Source of the DNA: Adiantum capillus-veneris
Lineage: Eukaryota; Streptophyta; Polypodiopsida; Polypodiales; Pteridaceae
Direction: 5' to 3'
Assembly: GCA_014529385.2 (NCBI GenBank)
Contig: CM043961.1
Span: 10,108,978-10,172,977 of the forward strand
DNA length: 64,000 nt
Part shown: positions 34,965 through 45,842 of the stretch, piece after piece
Numbering within the stretch: position 1 is the stretch's first letter
Layout of the letters: the number at the start of each line of letters is the position of its first letter
The notes under the pieces: generated by a model
What the model saw: the letters and a program-made list of their open reading frames with translations, nothing else
Told to the model about the DNA's origin: nothing
The model's database searches: none
Made by a program: the position numbers and the translations under genes

Positions 34965-35262
34965 ATGAGCAAGAAAGTACCCAAACTCAAAACCACTCCC
35001 GAGCCCGACCCCAAGCCCGAGCCTAGAGGTGGTGCTCAGATCCTCTATAGGGTCTCCTCCAACCTGGCTCCCATCTTGCAAACCTCGGAGACCACAAGGC
35101 CTTATGCCCTCAAGCGAGTATGGGACTACATCAAGGCTCACAAGCTCCATAGTAGTGCTGAGAAACCGTAGATCTTATGTGATCCTCCCCTTAAGAAGTC
35201 ATTTGGATGAGACAATGTTAGTGCTCAAGTACTTGAGTCCCTACTTGTCAGCACATTTTTCT
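34965..35262 (+). pseudogene. SWIB/MDM2-domain pseudogene
   Basis: ATG at 34965 begins MSKKVPKLKTTPEPDPKPEP, a basic-proline leader, then SSNLAPILQTSETTRPYALK, RVWDYIKAHKLHSS, ILCDPPLKKSFG and KYLSPYLSAHF. That is the SWIB fold order: conserved RP.....R.W.YIK.H.L, then I.CD..L...F, then ...HF. TAG at 35169-35171, a TGA after SFG and one frameshift break it. SWIB proteins act in chromatin remodelling or in organelle nucleoids. No intron is seen within the domain, so a retrocopy or a captured exon is likely. Confidence 0.8.
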
Positions 35263-35888
35263 GTTGATGCTATCAGACTATTGGCGATGCAGAAAACAAG
35301 TAAACGTCAAAGTGGACATGAGGGCAGAAAAGATTATGATGGTTATAATGCTCAAGTAATTAAGCCAGCGGCTTCAATATGAGTGCAACTAGTTGCTTGC
35401 GCTTTTAGCAGAGTGTGTGACGGGATTAGTGGAAGACAACTCAATGTCGAGGGAAAGGCATATTTGGGGAATATTGCAATTTGCCACTAGTGCAAGTCAT
35501 GGTCTGATGAGCCTTTGGATTCATTCACTCCTCATCCAGCTCTGTTGATAAATGAATGCGAGCTACATAATTATAGGTTTGGTTATCAGATGAGGTATGC
35601 AGATTTGAAATACTTACTCAGGACATGCAACATAGTCGAGGAGGGGAAGTCCAAGTAGCCGAAGAAGGGAGAGAGAGTGAATTAGATGGAAAGGGCCTTC
35701 CTGCCCGCATCCTTGAGGGTTTCTGCAATGATCTTCTGTGCAAGTTGGTTGCGGGCTTTCACTTGCATGCTGTTGGTGGGATCCACCTTCTTGTACTTGG
35801 CCATTTTCAACTGCTTCAGCTTCTCGTACTTGGTCTTGATGAATCGGAAGCAGTTCTCGTACTTGATCTTGATGAACCACCCCAGGCA

Positions 35889-35993
<105 letters not shown>

Positions 35994-36157
35994 AGTGGCC
36001 ATACACTATATTAGATCCACCAAGATTGTCTGAGTTTCATACGTCATTTTGGCCTTTTGAAAATGTTTAATATAACATTTTATTTCATTTCATTTCCTCT
36101 CTCTCTCTTTCTCTCTCTTGCGCGCAAGCGCGCTGCAAGCTAACAGGAGCAACGATT

Positions 36158-36194
<37 letters not shown>

Positions 36195-36237
36195 TGTGTG
36201 AATTGTTAGCAATAGAAGCAAGGGTCCCCCCCACCCC

Positions 36238-36290
<53 letters not shown>

Positions 36291-36319
36291 TACACACATG
36301 ATGTTTCAGCAGATGATAA

Positions 36320-36732
<413 letters not shown>

Positions 36733-36740
36733 GGGTAGGC

Positions 36741-37084
36741 ATGGCGGCGTCGAAGCAGAAGCGCAAGATCTAAAGCCCGGCACATCTAGCCACAACTGCA
36801 GGTGGTGGAGGTGCTGAGAGCCAAGCAGGTGATGCAGAAGATCCGCTTCGATGCCCTTCAGGGCACCTCTTTGTGCTTTGCTGAATGCGTCATTTGCGAT
36901 GATACTGCCGTGATCGTTTTCCTTGCCCGTAATATGAGCAAGTGGATGTAATGCAGGAAGGTGCTCCATGCGCCTTGCAGTGGACAAGTGCCAAGGCTCT
37001 ATTGAGGTGACGACGGAGCCTGCCACTTTTTCAGTCAAGTCAGACAATAATCTATCATTGACTGAGTTCGAAGTAATCCGATGA
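36741..37084 (+). pseudogene. OB-fold protein pseudogene (At4g28440-like)
   Basis: ATG at 36741 (MAASKQKRK) is followed by pieces in different frames: KPGTSSHN, VVEVLRAKQVMQKIRFDALQ, CFAECVICDDTAVIVFLARN and MRLAVDKCQGSIEVTTEPAT ... NNLSLTEFEV. Stop TGA at 37082-37084. This order matches the small plant OB-fold nucleic-acid-binding-like protein family (LKPGTSGHNL, AECLVGDETG, FTARN, MRLAVDKWG, DNNLSLVEYE). At least two frameshifts or stops disable it. The uninterrupted layout suggests a processed copy. Confidence 0.75.
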
Positions 37085-37416
37085 ATAACTTTTTTTTTGT
37101 GGTGATTTTTCTTTTAGAGAGAGAGAGAGAGAGAGCAGATGCTTCGCGGAGGAAGGCATCAAAAGCGTCGGTGATTACATCAGTCAACGCTCCTCTCTTA
37201 CAGACAAGCTGCACCTTCACCTTCCACGTATGCACCTCCTCTGCGTTTCCATTTACGTGACTCCTGCACGGGTGACCGCTTAATCAAGGCCAGCTTGCTC
37301 AAGGCCTTCTGCAATGATGCTTCCCAGCAGCCCTTAAGGGTGGCAACTCCTCTTCCCCTTCCCTGTCTCTGATGTTGTATTCTCTCGTCCATCTTGCGTT
37401 TGCGAGGTGCTATCAT
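37035..37416 (-). pseudogene. Unrecognised coding-like fragment
   Basis: Two minus-strand frames abut: MIAPRKRKMDERIQHQ ... GVATLKGCWEASLQKALSKL at 37416-37198 and TWKVKVQLVCKRGALTDVITDAFDAFLREAS around 37230-37135. The amino-acid composition looks like real protein and a single frameshift would join them. I do not recognise the family. It lies between the OB-fold relic and a GA tract and may be another captured gene piece. Confidence 0.3.
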
Positions 37417-37702
37417 ATCACTTCAATTGTTGCATGCAGCAAGAGCAGAAGCTCTATTTGTTTCAAGGCTTAGCTTTGTAGTTCTCATTCAAGGTCAGCC
37501 TCTTTGTGTGCTAACAGTTCTCTGATGAGCTTACAAGGGCTCGCAGTTAGGTTTTGCAATATGTTTAACAAATTAATACATCAATAAGGTTCACTTTTTG
37601 AGAATTACAAATTTTTTATCATACAATTGGATTGGCTTTTGTAATGCTTAAATTTTTGTGTCAAGCGGTTCAAATTTTGGACACATCTAGTACAATATTC
37701 TG

Positions 37703-37705
<3 letters not shown>

Positions 37706-37764
<59 letters not shown>

Positions 37765-37835
37765 AGAAGAAGAAGAAGAAGAAGAAGAAGAAGAAGAAGG
37801 AGAAGAAGAAGAAGAAGAAGAAGAAGAAGAAGAGA
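37706..37835. repeat. (GA)n followed by (GAA)n
   Basis: A GA tract passes into a GAA tract without a break. The sequence just after it (GAGAGTTTTAACATC ...) is repeated near 38022-38073. Confidence 0.95.
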
Positions 37836-37869
37836 GTTTTAACATCGTAGGAAACTATCCCAAGAGACC

Positions 37870-37955
37870 TTAAAGATCTTGCCGACGAGGAGAGTTGAAC
37901 TCAAGACCTGTTATTCAAGAGGGAAATGGCATAACCAATCTACCACACTTGGGTG
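37870..37955 (-). ncRNA. tRNA-like (SINE-type) sequence
   Basis: On the minus strand, TGTGGTAGATTGGTTATGCC resembles a pol III A box, and GGTCTTGAGTTCAACTC, about 30 bp later, resembles a B box. The segment is bordered by direct repeats of a 50-bp block (37831-37880 and 38023-38073). It could be a SINE head or a decayed tRNA copy. No full cloverleaf can be drawn. Confidence 0.35.
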
Positions 37956-38084
37956 ATAGAAAGGTTATACTATTTTCCTCTTTTTATTAGCACACACACC
38001 CACACACACACACCTGAGAAGAAGAGAGTTTTAACATCATAGGAAACTATCCCAAGAGACCTTAAAGATCTAAGTTCCAACGAT

Positions 38085-38113
38085 ACTGTGTGTGTGTGTG
38101 TGTGTGAGAGAGA

Positions 38114-38157
<44 letters not shown>

Positions 38158-38160
38158 GAG
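38085..38160 (+). repeat. (GT)n, (GA)n and a 41-base G run
   Basis: TGTGTG and GAGAG tracts lead into 41 consecutive G (38116-38156). Such a run can form G-quadruplexes and is prone to length error in sequencing, so the exact count is uncertain. Confidence 0.85.
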
Positions 38161-38690
38161 AGAGAAGTGCGATTTAGTAGCTGCGCCTCTTCGGAGTCCG
38201 AGGGTCTCCTTTTGTAGTCCGAAGTTCTGAACTCTTGCCTCGCAGGAGTGCGTGCTTTCCCTCCCCTGCCTCCCTCGCTTAGTCCAATAACCACCATGAT
38301 TCTTCACACTAGGTGCTTCATTGGGTTGGGAAAGACCTACTCAAGCCGCAAGACCAAAAATGATGGTGTGACAAGAGATTAGGTGGAGCTATGTCAACAT
38401 GTAGAAGCTCTCCTTGTGACAAAGTACAAGGTCGTGTGACACACATCAACACAGATATGTTGATCCTATAGCATGCACGATCTCCGCCTCCTTAGCCTCT
38501 TCCCTTCTAGCCTTCCCTCGCCCATATACGATCCCCTCCTCCTCCTCCTCCTCCTCCTCCTCCTCTCTCTCTCTCTCTCTCTCTCTCTAAACAAAAAGTC
38601 CACGCGGGCGTAGGCTCTTTCAAAGAGTTTTTTTTTAAAGAGATTGAGAGAGAGAAAGGAGAGAGAAAAAGAGGGGGAGGGGTTGAAGAA

Positions 38691-39624
38691 AAACCCTAGG
38701 TTTAGTGTAACCCCACCTGCAAATTTGGAGATTTACCTCTAAAATTTAAATTTTAAAGTGAGAAAACATACAAAATTTAGAGAAATTTAGCGTCATTTGG
38801 TGTAAAACCCTTCAAATTTAGTCAGTTTACTAGTAAAATTCTCATAGGTAGGTTTGCCAAGTTTTCAGAACAAAGTTTTTTGGAGCACTAGTTCATGCTC
38901 GTCCGTGAAAGAGTCCGCGTCTCTTTCAAAGAGATTTTTTGAAGGGTTTTGTTTATACTATATAGTTATTGAAAATGATGACGGTTGAACTTGAGGACCT
39001 TCTTGCCTTGTCTATTGTGAGTTTCCTTGCCCAATTCCTTCAAAAGCAAAATTTTCAATGATTAGGGACCCCGAGATTTACCTTCCCTAGCCAACACAAT
39101 TGTCTCAACGTGGCACAATTTTGTTTATTGTAGCACAACCAACCTCCTAGTTACCCCTTTGAGGGGGTTACCTTATGGGGTGCTAAGGACTGAGGCTTGG
39201 GCCACATCATTCTACAAGATGACAGATGCAGTGCTAGACTACCATCCATTTGAATTGCTATGAGGCATTGATGGACGTACAACTCCCAAACAGTAAATAG
39301 AGTACAAAAGAGCTAAGCCGCATTAGGAAAATCATTTCAAAGGACTACAATGACAATCATACACCATGGCTCTAAGAAGTGTATTCAACATAGGGGCATC
39401 ACACGTTCGGTGAGTAATCTTGGTCGAGGCATGACGGACAACTCATCAGACTAGGAACCCCGAGCAATCTAGGAGCTTTGAGTTGTGCTCATATTAATAT
39501 GAAAAATTTAAGAGAAGGTTTTTACACTAAATTTCTCTAAAGTTTGTAGGTTTATTCACCTTCTACTTTGAATTTAAGGATAAATCTCAAAATTTGTAGG
39601 TGGAATTACACTAAACCTAGGTTT
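38691..39624. repeat. Foldback (inverted-repeat) element
   Basis: 38691-38815 (AAACCCTAGGTTTAGTGTAA ...) is matched in inverse by 39511-39624 (... TTACACTAAACCTAGGTTTC), arms of about 115-125 bp with a 700-bp loop. The arms share TTTAGTGTAA-type phrases with the left subterminal region of the CACTA-like element (33462-33540). The loop has no gene; it holds short AC-rich text. Confidence 0.7.
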
Positions 39625-40499
39625 CTATCGATATGGGTAGGTGAAAGAGAACTAGCATGTGGACAAAGTTGTCATAAGAAAATTGTTCATAGTTGTATCG
39701 ACCTTGCATACTCTTCTATCAAAGCACTCTTTATAATCCCCCATCGTTACCACCTCCCTTGACATGTTTGTCGCCCCCCCCCCGCTGATAGAAAGCTACC
39801 TATGATGGTGTGATCCAAACTTTAATATATACCATGATGTGGATTTTCTCAAAAGAATAGCTTCATTGCAATAATAGAATTATTTTCAAGTTTCCTTCGT
39901 TTTCTCTAGAGTAACTTAAAATGCATAGTATGTTATCGTACATCAACCCTCAATAACTTGAGGTAGAGCAAGAGAGAGGAGGAGGAGAAGAAGAAGAAGT
40001 GAAAAGAAGCTCAAGCTCCCTGACTCTCCTTATTCATGAGATTTGTTCGAGTGGAAACAACCTTACTCTTTTAGTGTAAGTCTCCTGGTCCTACATGTAG
40101 GGAGGTAGGAGTAGGAGATTTATATCCATTGGAATCATGGTGCCACTATTCCCAACAAGGATCAATGGTGGTAGAAATGAGCTTTTAATATCTGAGGGTA
40201 ACTAGTTCCATGAAGAGGAATATTAACATGCCATTGTAAGGATTCCAATTGTTCTATCCCATCAAAGGAAACATTCTATCAAACCCTTATTCAAGGGGTC
40301 TTTTCTGTCAAAAATTTGTGGTCATTTTGCCATTGAAATTAGGTGTATCTTGTTTTAATTTTTATTTTTTGTGCTTGCAGTCACCTAAAAAATCATGTTT
40401 GGTTTTTGTTTTGTATAGTGTGCCTTGGCCAATCTTGCTCGTTTTAGGGATTGCTCGGAAAATCTCGCTCGAGATTTGAGATTCCTCAAAAAGGGACGA

Positions 40500-43158
40500 C
40501 GTGATGGAAGTAGACCACGTCCGCTATATTCACACCACTCTTACTCATGTGAAAAAGCCAGAGAACATCACCTTCTTGGGAGCTCCAAGGTGTTAACAAG
40601 AATAGCTTATCATGCTATCAGCAAGGTAGAACATTTTTTCCTGCCCCATAGCAAAATCTATGGATCCTAAATAGGAATGAAGAAGAAGAAGTGTGGATGA
40701 GAGCTCCACCTGTGAAGACTAGACTAAGGACCAGACTATTCGATGTCCCTAGCCAAGAGACAACTACTCCAACAAAAGCCATGGAAAGTGACACAGAACA
40801 AGAAGAGGTGGCAAAGGAAGAGACCCCCCTCAACAGAAAGAGAAGAGAAAAAGGAAAAGACAAGGCAGAGGACACAAAAACAACAAAATGACCACGCTCT
40901 GCAGTAGTAGCAGAAGAACCAATCCAAAGGGAAGCAAGACTCAGCAGAGAGAAGGAGGCTTTTGAGTTAGAAAGAGGGCTAAAAGGAGATTTTGAGGAAA
41001 AGTGGAAACCATCTCCAAGGAGAATCAAAATTCAAACCAAACACCCAATGAAGGATGATCCTTGGGCTGGCAAAGAAGAACAACAAAAAGAACATGCCCA
41101 AGAACAAGGAACAAGAAGAAGCCAATACACCACCTCAAGAGGGTTCACCCCAAGAACCAATCAACCCTACTACAGAAGTTCCACACTCCTCTCCCACTAG
41201 TGCACCACCAGAGCCGAAGACTACAACACAGCCACAACCAGAGGAGTCCATTCCCATTGCTAGCAATATTGAACCACATACCGAACCACTCAAAGAAACT
41301 ATCAAGGAACAAGAGGCTGAACCAACTAGCCCCATAGAGACACCAAATACTCAAACCAACCAACCAGATGAGCCAATCACTGAGGCTCATGACACACAAA
41401 TGGATCAGCCGGAAGCAAGCAACACCACAAGAAGAATAGAGAATCTAGAGGGCATAGATGAATATACATAGTATGCACACAATTTGATAGACAAAATGAA
41501 AGAAGATATCTATGCTCGCCACCAACAGCTACATAGTGTATACAAGCACCTGTGGCTCTGTGAGGAAAGGCTAGACATGGCCAATATATGTGTTGAGTCA
41601 TACAAAGAAGCCATGGAATTCAAAGAAAAGGATTTGGTTGAACTAACTGCAAAGACATCAGCAGATCTGGAAACTCTCTAGACAAGAAATCAACAACAAG
41701 AGCAGCAAGTCATGAAGGCCACTTCAGTTCTACAGGAATCTACTTCAACAAAAATTGACAATCTCCAAATCTAGCTAAACATTGCAAATACTTAATTGGC
41801 ACAATCAGAAGCCAGGTGCCAAGAGCAAAATACATTGCTAAACTAGCTTAAGGACAATCCTAGATTAGCAACACTACAGGACACATATCAAGCATACAAA
41901 TCAATGGAACAAAAAGTTAAAGACCTTGCGATGGAACTAAAGTTAGAGCAAATGCAAAAAAGAGAGATCTCAGAGCGAGAGGAGAGATACCAATAAGAAA
42001 TAGACCGACTCAAATCAGAATTGAGCAAAGCTCAAGCAACAAGCATGGCATAGGCTACCATAGCAAAGGAAGGATAGATAGATTCTGCAATGCAAGATCA
42101 AGATACCCTACAATTTATGTATTTTGAAGCAACAATCTTCGGAGAGGCCAATCTTCCTGATCTAGATATTTCACATGATGATGCCAACCCTCCGCTCAAC
42201 CAAAAAGCTTAACTGCTGAGGAGGAAGCAACATTGAAAAAGCAAGTGGAAGAGGAGATAGAAACCATCTGGAAGGAAGCCATGCAATGGGAAGAGTGAAT
42301 ACTGCATTCTATCAATGTCAACCTCCTCACACCACTAGATATAAATGAGTCATGGTATCAACAAGCTCTACCCTTTCCTCTCATAAAATTTGAAGTACTC
42401 CAGATCAAAGAGCGGTTATTTACTGAAAGATTTTCAAGCCGACCCCACACACGCAAATCCCAAATGGCGGGAAATTTAGCTGAACCAACACTCTAGGTAT
42501 TTGATCTTGTATACAAATGCACCAACTCCTATCAAGAAAGATCTTGTGCAGTGCTCGGTGCCAAGGGTCCGAACTTGGCAGCAAACCCTTTCTCCCCAGC
42601 AAAAGTGGCCTACTTGGCTAAACTACCCAAGGTTTCCACCTCCTTCAAGTAGCCAACCCACATAGACCTACATAATGGACACACTGTCCTAGACTATTCA
42701 GCTGTTTTGCGGCATCCCAGATTTGGCATGCGTCATGCTGGTAAAGTTTGCAAAAGTGCTTTTAACTTGTTTACAAACTGTTCACCGTGTAGAACAAACA
42801 GATGCTGCATGGATGTCCTTTCTCAAAGCACCAAGGGCCTATGCTATGATTTATCAAGCCAGCCCTCCAAAGAAGTGCTTCATGGGTTTTATGCTAGGGT
42901 GATGTTTCTACCATCCTACTACATGAAGACATTTGAAAAAGCATTTACACAAGTTGTCGCTCTAAAATCGTTGGCCCCATCATCGCCAATCCGCGGGCAA
43001 GGTTTTTCAGTTACTCTAAAGTTGAGCAAAGAAATAAAGTCACCATGCAATTTATGTCAACCAAAGATGAAGAACTCCGCCTCAAATACCAATGGGGTCT
43101 TGAGCAGCATGCATAAAGGATAGCGGCAAGGAACCCTGACCACTACTTAGCACCCTAA
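40500..43158 (+). pseudogene. ORFx of F2, middle and C-terminal part
   Basis: Resumes with DHVRYIHTTLTHVKKPENIT and KVLTRIAYHAIS, then a basic and a Pro/Glu/Thr-rich stretch (40.68-41.47 kb) and a coiled coil (41.48-42.05 kb, DKMKEDIYARHQQLHSVYKH). The C-terminal domain follows (ILHSINVNLLTPLDINESW, KGLCYDLSSQPSKEVLHGFY, FMSTKDEELRLKYQWGLEQH) with stop at 43156-43158. Many stops and shifts. Side by side with 8648-12118, it gives two independent readings of the same unknown protein. Confidence 0.65.
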
Positions 43159-43198
43159 GTAGCTGTGTCGCAGACAACACATGCAAGGAGGGGGGGAA

Positions 43199-43550
43199 TG
43201 TTAGCTGCTCAGCTAACAAGAGCATCAAAAGGGGGGGCCACTCATTTTTAAGAGCCAATTGAATGTATGAAATCCCTTTGTATCACTAGAAAATTCCGCA
43301 AAGTCCAAAGCCGTTGTACTACTATTGATTGTCAATGAGTCTAAGGGGGTTGAGGGCAATTAAGTTGTAATCATATGCAATTTCTAAGCGTTGTATTGAG
43401 CCCAAATAGCTAGAAATCCATTCTTTGAACCTTGGCTAAGATATAAAAGCCAACCTTTGTAATTAAAAACCTAAGTTTCTGGATAATGAGAGGAAGCGTT
43501 TGCTAGAGAAACTCAATGTGAGTCTACTATTTTCTTTGAATCTTCATGTC
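43199..43550 (+). mobile_element. F2 3' LTR, left part
   Basis: After the polypurine tract AAGGAGGGGGGGAA it begins TGTTAGCTG-CT-CAGCTAACA, a perfect 20-bp palindrome. It aligns with the Gypsy-D 3' LTR (CCTTGGCTAAG.TATAAAAGCCAA, GGATAATGA). It is interrupted at 43550 by the DNA transposon and continues at 53001. Confidence 0.78.
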
Positions 43551-43583
43551 CATTAGGAAAAATATGGACTCTCCTTGGGCCTT
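43551..43583 (+). repeat. Left terminal inverted repeat
   Basis: CATTAGGAAAAATATGG continuing to CTCCTTGGGCCTT. It matches the right terminus in 31 of 33 positions. Confidence 0.85.
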
Positions 43584-44239
43584 TTTGATTAGTGAAAGCT
43601 TAAGGGAGAACCAATGAGAAGGCTCTTGGGATATCACCTAGAGGGGGAGGAATGGTAGGGGTGCAGCCTAATTGTCTCCCTCTTCAATGCTTGGTTCTTA
43701 GAGAGAGGTGGGAGGTAGGCTAGGGGGGGGGGGGGGGGGGGGGTAAATAGGAGGAGAGAGGTGTCATAAAAGAGGGAGGGACCCCCAAAAAAAAACGAGC
43801 ATGCTTAAAAACCCTAAAAATTGAATTTTTTTTAAAAGTTCCAAAGTTGACCCATTTGCCTCCAAAACTGCCCCAAAACATAAACAAACTTAAAAAAGTC
43901 AAATTTTCCCCCCAAAATCCACTTTTCTCTCTCTCCCTCATTACTTTTCTCTCCCACACTCTCCCTCTTCTCCCTCCTCCCATTCTCTCTCTACAGTCAA
44001 GGCAGCCATAGCCAAAAGCTTTCCACCACTCTCTTCCTCTCTCTCCATAGCTCCCCATTCTCTCACACCTCCATCAACCCTCTACAATCCCACACTCCAT
44101 AGCCCACAGCTCCACTATCCTCTCTACCTCTCTACCTCTCACTCCTCCCCTCTTTCTCTATCTCCACTGTCAAAGCCACCATAGCCACCATAGGCAGCTC
44201 ACCTCACCCTCCCCTCAACTCCTCATTCTCTCTCCACAG
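43584..44239. other. Left subterminal region, no gene
   Basis: Contains a run of 22 G (43722-43743), then C/T-rich sequence with many CTCTC and CCAC blocks, in which no open frame of interest starts. The C/T-rich part with several AG acceptor-like sites may be the leader and 5' intron of the first plus-strand gene. Confidence 0.5.
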
Positions 44240-45610
44240 TACTCAACTCTTTCAAATCCGTTCCTAAGCCCAACTTTCCAAGCATCTCCACGCATAGACG
44301 GCCCAAACCAGAGATAGAGGAGATTGTGTTGCACAACACAAAAGACTCAGAGGGGGTATGGATCCCACAAGTATTCAAGAAGGGTGCATGGGTCTACATG
44401 CAACCGTCACGTGCTGGACCTCATCGCGTACGGTGTCGAGGCGTATTGGAACGTCATTGGAAGGGCCGGCTATTGGCATTCAAAGAAACAAAGTCCGGAA
44501 TGGTGGCCATCGTTTAACATGTCTACAGTGCAGCTGAGATCCACCTCAAGAGAGCTTCAACTCAATTTGCACCTCATTGTAAGTTTTCATGGTTTAGCTA
44601 TCCCATGCATATGTCATGTTTACGTTTATGTGATCATTATGTTTAACTAAGGGCATTTGTAAAGATGTTTTTCCATCCAGCTTAGTTGAGGAGCAGCCGC
44701 TTGAGTGCCTCTCAGGCACGTTCATGGTTTTGCATGCTCACATTGGGAAGCTTATGTTTCCTAATGTTTCATCGAAAAAACTTACTCAGCGGCGAATATT
44801 CATGTACTCCCACAAGTACGTGGTGCCGAAGTCAAGCCAAAGCTATGGTAGGTTAGAAGCCGTGGAAACACCCTCATTGCAGAGTGCAGAATGGCCAACT
44901 CCAGACCATTGGGCTTTGCTTTCTTTCAAGCCCAAGGTGCTGCAAGATTTCCAAGGGTCCCTAAAGTTTGGTAAGGCAACTAGATCTGTTGGTCTCAGTT
45001 GGCATTGTCCCATTCATTTGTTTGTGCATGCATTCCGCTCTCTGCCGATTGTAGAAACACCAACAATGTTTGTTTGCCAAGAAGTTGACATAGATGCAAT
45101 GGACACCATTCTAGGTGTCAATTGGGGCTATGTTGACGGTTTGCATGATGGTGACCGTTATAAGTGCAATGTGTCCCCCACACAGCTTTGCCTTCGGTAT
45201 TTGAAAGCAAGGTGCACCTTGTATGCACGGTTTAGCTATGAGAGGTGGATGCACAAACGTGGCAAATGGATACCCTTGCAGGTGACAGCCAAAGAGGTTC
45301 AATCCTTTGAAATTCGTGTCCGCATGCCCAATAATGAGGTGGAGGTGGTTGCAGTGAATCCGCATTGGACTCTTGCCAATCTTCGGGAACACTTTGTCAT
45401 AATGGGATTCGAGGATGTCCGTAATGCAAGTTTCAAACTGGAACAACGCAAGGTCTGCTTTGTGCTTGCTTAGCTACCTTTTCTAATTTTTTTGTGGATT
45501 TTTGTATTTTGATTGCCCATTTTTTGGTTGTATAGATTGGAAGGCGGATGGAGGCCACTATGCTTGTTTACAAAGATTGGGCTACAGACGAAATCATCTT
45601 GTCGAATTGA
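44240..45610 (+). pseudogene. Transposon gene A: unknown protein with ubiquitin-like C-terminus
   Basis: Three inferred exons. Exon 1 opens after an acceptor (CTCCACAG) near 44239 and ends 44578. Introns 44579-44685 and 45453-45535 have GT...AG ends. Exon 2 is 44686-45452 and exon 3 is 45536-45610 with stop TGA; phases match at both junctions. The true start was not found. Exon 1 has one TAA (44515-44517) between MVAIV and HVYSAAEIHLKR. The middle (IGKLMFPNVSSKK, LILGV-like NWGYVDGLHDGDRY) is unrecognised. The last 70 residues (FEIRVRMPNNEVEVVAVNP, then TLANLREHF, VYKDWATDEIILSN) have the strand-helix order of a ubiquitin-like beta-grasp, which is inference. It pairs with gene B on the same strand. 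Confidence 0.55.
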
Positions 45611-45753
45611 ATTGGCTTGTAACTTTAATCGTTTATATTTGGATATTTTATTAAAGATTTTGAAAAGTTTTAAGGTGTTGTACTTGAGTTTTAAGGTGGT
45701 GTAAATTTATTTTTTAAATGCATATTTTTTATTTTTTTCGAGATGGAATATGT

Positions 45754-45763
45754 CTATATAAGG
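45754..45763 (+). promoter_or_regulatory. TATA box of transposon gene B
   Basis: CTATATAAGG, 80 bp upstream of a well-placed ATG (GAAGACATGGCT) at 45843. It separates gene B from gene A, which ends at 45610. Confidence 0.7.
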
Positions 45764-45842
45764 AGGACCACCTCCTCATTTCACCATTTTCATCCCAGCA
45801 TTGCAGAGAGACCTAGCATACCCAATCACGCAAAGAGAAGAC

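Noticed and set aside
43700..44240. A CRISPR-like or satellite array in the C/T-rich subterminal region
   Set aside because: The CTCTC and CCATAGCC phrases have no constant period or spacer.
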